Source: Desulfobacterales bacterium (GTDB lineage Bacteria > Desulfobacterota > Desulfobacteria > Desulfobacterales > RPRI01). From it: a stretch of DNA of 6,521 bases. Below, one piece after another: positions 5,608 through 6,521 of the stretch (the stretch's first letter is position 1; every line of letters starts with the position of its first letter). The notes beneath the pieces are model-generated. The model was not told the DNA's origin. It ran no database searches and saw only the letters and a list, made by a program, of their open reading frames with translations. The stretch spans positions 1 through 6,521 of the forward strand of contig JAUYEO010000354.1 in the NCBI GenBank assembly GCA_030689795.1, written 5' to 3'. Position numbers and translations under genes: made by a program.

Positions 5608-6483
5608 ATGAGTGGAATTGCTACCGCTGTCGACATTACGCTCAACAGTCTCGTTCTGGGCGGCGTCTTTTTAATCGTGGCCGTCGGCCTGAATATCATC
5701 TACGGGCTCAGCCGGGTGATGAATCTGGCGCACGGTTCGCTATATGCCATCGGCGCCTATACCGGTTATACGATCGTTTCTCTTGGCGTCAACTTTTTTG
5801 CCGCCCTGCTGCTCGCGCCGATCATCGTGGGCATCGTGGGGCTTATTATAGAGCGCATTGTGATCGCGCCCATGCGAAAGCGCTCGATGATCTACACCCT
5901 CATTCTGACCTATGGCCTGATGTTTTTTCTGGACGGCGCAATCAAGTACGTCTGGGGCAATGAACCCCGATTTGTCGCGATTCCTGCCTTTATGCGCGAG
6001 ACCCTGTCGATTTTCGGCACCCATTACCCGGTCTTCCGCCTGGCCACCCTGGCAACCACCGCCGCAGTCATGATTAGCCTGATGCTCTTTTTGAATAAAA
6101 CACGCATCGGTATGATTCTCAAGGCCGCCAGCACTATTCCGGAAATGGTGTCCTGCCTGGGGTTCAATATGAATTATGTTCACATCGGCGCGTTCATTTT
6201 AGGCTGTGCCCTGGCAGGTGTTGCCGGCATTATTGCAGGCCCCTTAACGACGATTGACCCGCTCATGGGCCATGAAATGCTGATCAGCTCCTTCGTGGTA
6301 ATTGTCATCGGCGGCCTGGGCAGCCTTCGCGGCGCCGTGTTTGCCGCACTGTTGATCGGTCTCGTGCAGACGCTGGCGGAATTTTTCATAACGGATCTGG
6401 CGATGGTGATCGTGTACATGATGATGGCGGTGATTCTGGCGTTTATGCCCCGCGGACTTTTCGGAGAAGGAAAATTTGAATAA
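5608..6483 (+). CDS. livH: Branched-chain amino acid-type ABC transporter permease, LivH family
   Basis: An integral inner-membrane permease of a Liv/HAAT importer, 291 residues from this start, the normal LivH length. About eight hydrophobic segments can be seen, the first at roughly 12-34. Family signatures include N13-S-L-V-L-G-G in the first helix, N39-L-A-H42-G with G49-A-Y just after it, and the cytoplasmic coupling segment G235-G-L-G-S-L-R-G-A243 that contacts the ATPase. I chose ATG 5608 because LivH proteins have only about a dozen residues before the first helix. ATG 5515 is in frame and open, with a fair AAGGAAG upstream, but it would add 31 polar residues encoded by inverted-repeat DNA. 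The ribosome binding site for 5608 (AGAAGA, 5595-5600) is weak, so the start is not certain. The gene follows the binding protein by 143 bases and its TAA overlaps the next ATG. Confidence 0.92.
   Translation: MSGIATAVDITLNSLVLGGVFLIVAVGLNIIYGLSRVMNLAHGSLYAIGAYTGYTIVSLGVNFFAALLLAPIIVGIVGLIIERIVIAPMRKRSMIYTLILTYGLMFFLDGAIKYVWGNEPRFVAIPAFMRETLSIFGTHYPVFRLATLATTAAVMISLMLFLNKTRIGMILKAASTIPEMVSCLGFNMNYVHIGAFILGCALAGVAGIIAGPLTTIDPLMGHEMLISSFVVIVIGGLGSLRGAVFAALLIGLVQTLAEFFITDLAMVIVYMMMAVILAFMPRGLFGEGKFE
6463..6470 (+). promoter_or_regulatory. Likely ribosome binding site of the next gene
   Basis: GGAGAAGG lies within the last codons of the permease, twelve bases before the ATG at 6483. The spacing is at the long end but workable, and it supports translational coupling with the overlapping start. 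Confidence 0.4.
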
Positions 6484-6521
6484 TGAACGGCTCACCCTCA
6501 ATGCCCAACGAGCACACCTCG
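6483..6521 (+). CDS. Start of a further gene, probably the second permease (LivM-like), cut by the window edge
   Basis: An ATG at 6483-6485 overlaps the TAA stop of the permease (TAATG) and opens a frame that stays open for 13 codons to the window end. The overlap and an upstream GGAGAAGG point to translational coupling. In Liv/HAAT operons the gene after livH is normally livM, the second permease, then the ATPases livG and livF. The visible residues, M-N-G-S-P-S-M-P-N-E-H-T-S, are a polar N-terminus carrying no family signal, so the identity comes from position only. A second in-frame ATG at 6501 is an alternative start. Confidence 0.5.
   Translation, partial: MNGSPSMPNEHTS

Overview
The window reads as a piece of a catabolic gene cluster from an anaerobic bacterium, all on the + strand. 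The order is a GntR/FadR-type regulator, a VAO/GlcD-type flavoprotein, an HdrD/GlcF-type iron-sulfur protein with two CCG domains, and the first genes of a branched-chain-amino-acid-type (Liv/HAAT) ABC importer: the substrate-binding protein, the first permease, and probably the first codons of the second permease. Cytoplasmic CCG-domain electron carriers paired with flavin dehydrogenases and Liv-type importers for organic acids or aromatics are common in sulfate-reducing and syntrophic Desulfobacterota. That phylum is my best guess, from gene content only; no rRNA or other phylogenetic marker is present.

Layout. Positions 1-315 hold no convincing gene. They contain a cluster of short direct and inverted repeats (about 39-128), a very AT-rich tract, and a plausible sigma70-type promoter at 235-262. 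The regulator follows (316-1083, start set by the ribosome binding site at 306-312). After a 141-base gap comes the flavoprotein (1225-2670), then a 74-base gap and the iron-sulfur protein (2745-4064). A 209-base gap opens with an imperfect 12-bp inverted repeat at the stop codon and leads to the binding protein (4274-5464). A 143-base spacer with two inverted repeats precedes the permease (about 5608-6483). The permease stop overlaps an ATG at 6483 that opens a frame running off the window.

Working model (inference). The binding protein captures a small organic acid, an amino acid or an aromatic compound in the periplasm, and the Liv-type channel imports it. The flavoprotein oxidises the compound or a derivative. 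The iron-sulfur partner takes the electrons and passes them on, perhaps to a quinone or another redox carrier. The FCD-domain regulator probably controls the cluster in response to the substrate or a product. The substrate cannot be read from the sequence. The most notable points are the flavoprotein/CCG pair of unknown substrate, an apparent insertion in the second CCG domain, and the structured livK-livH spacer that creates a misleading upstream start.
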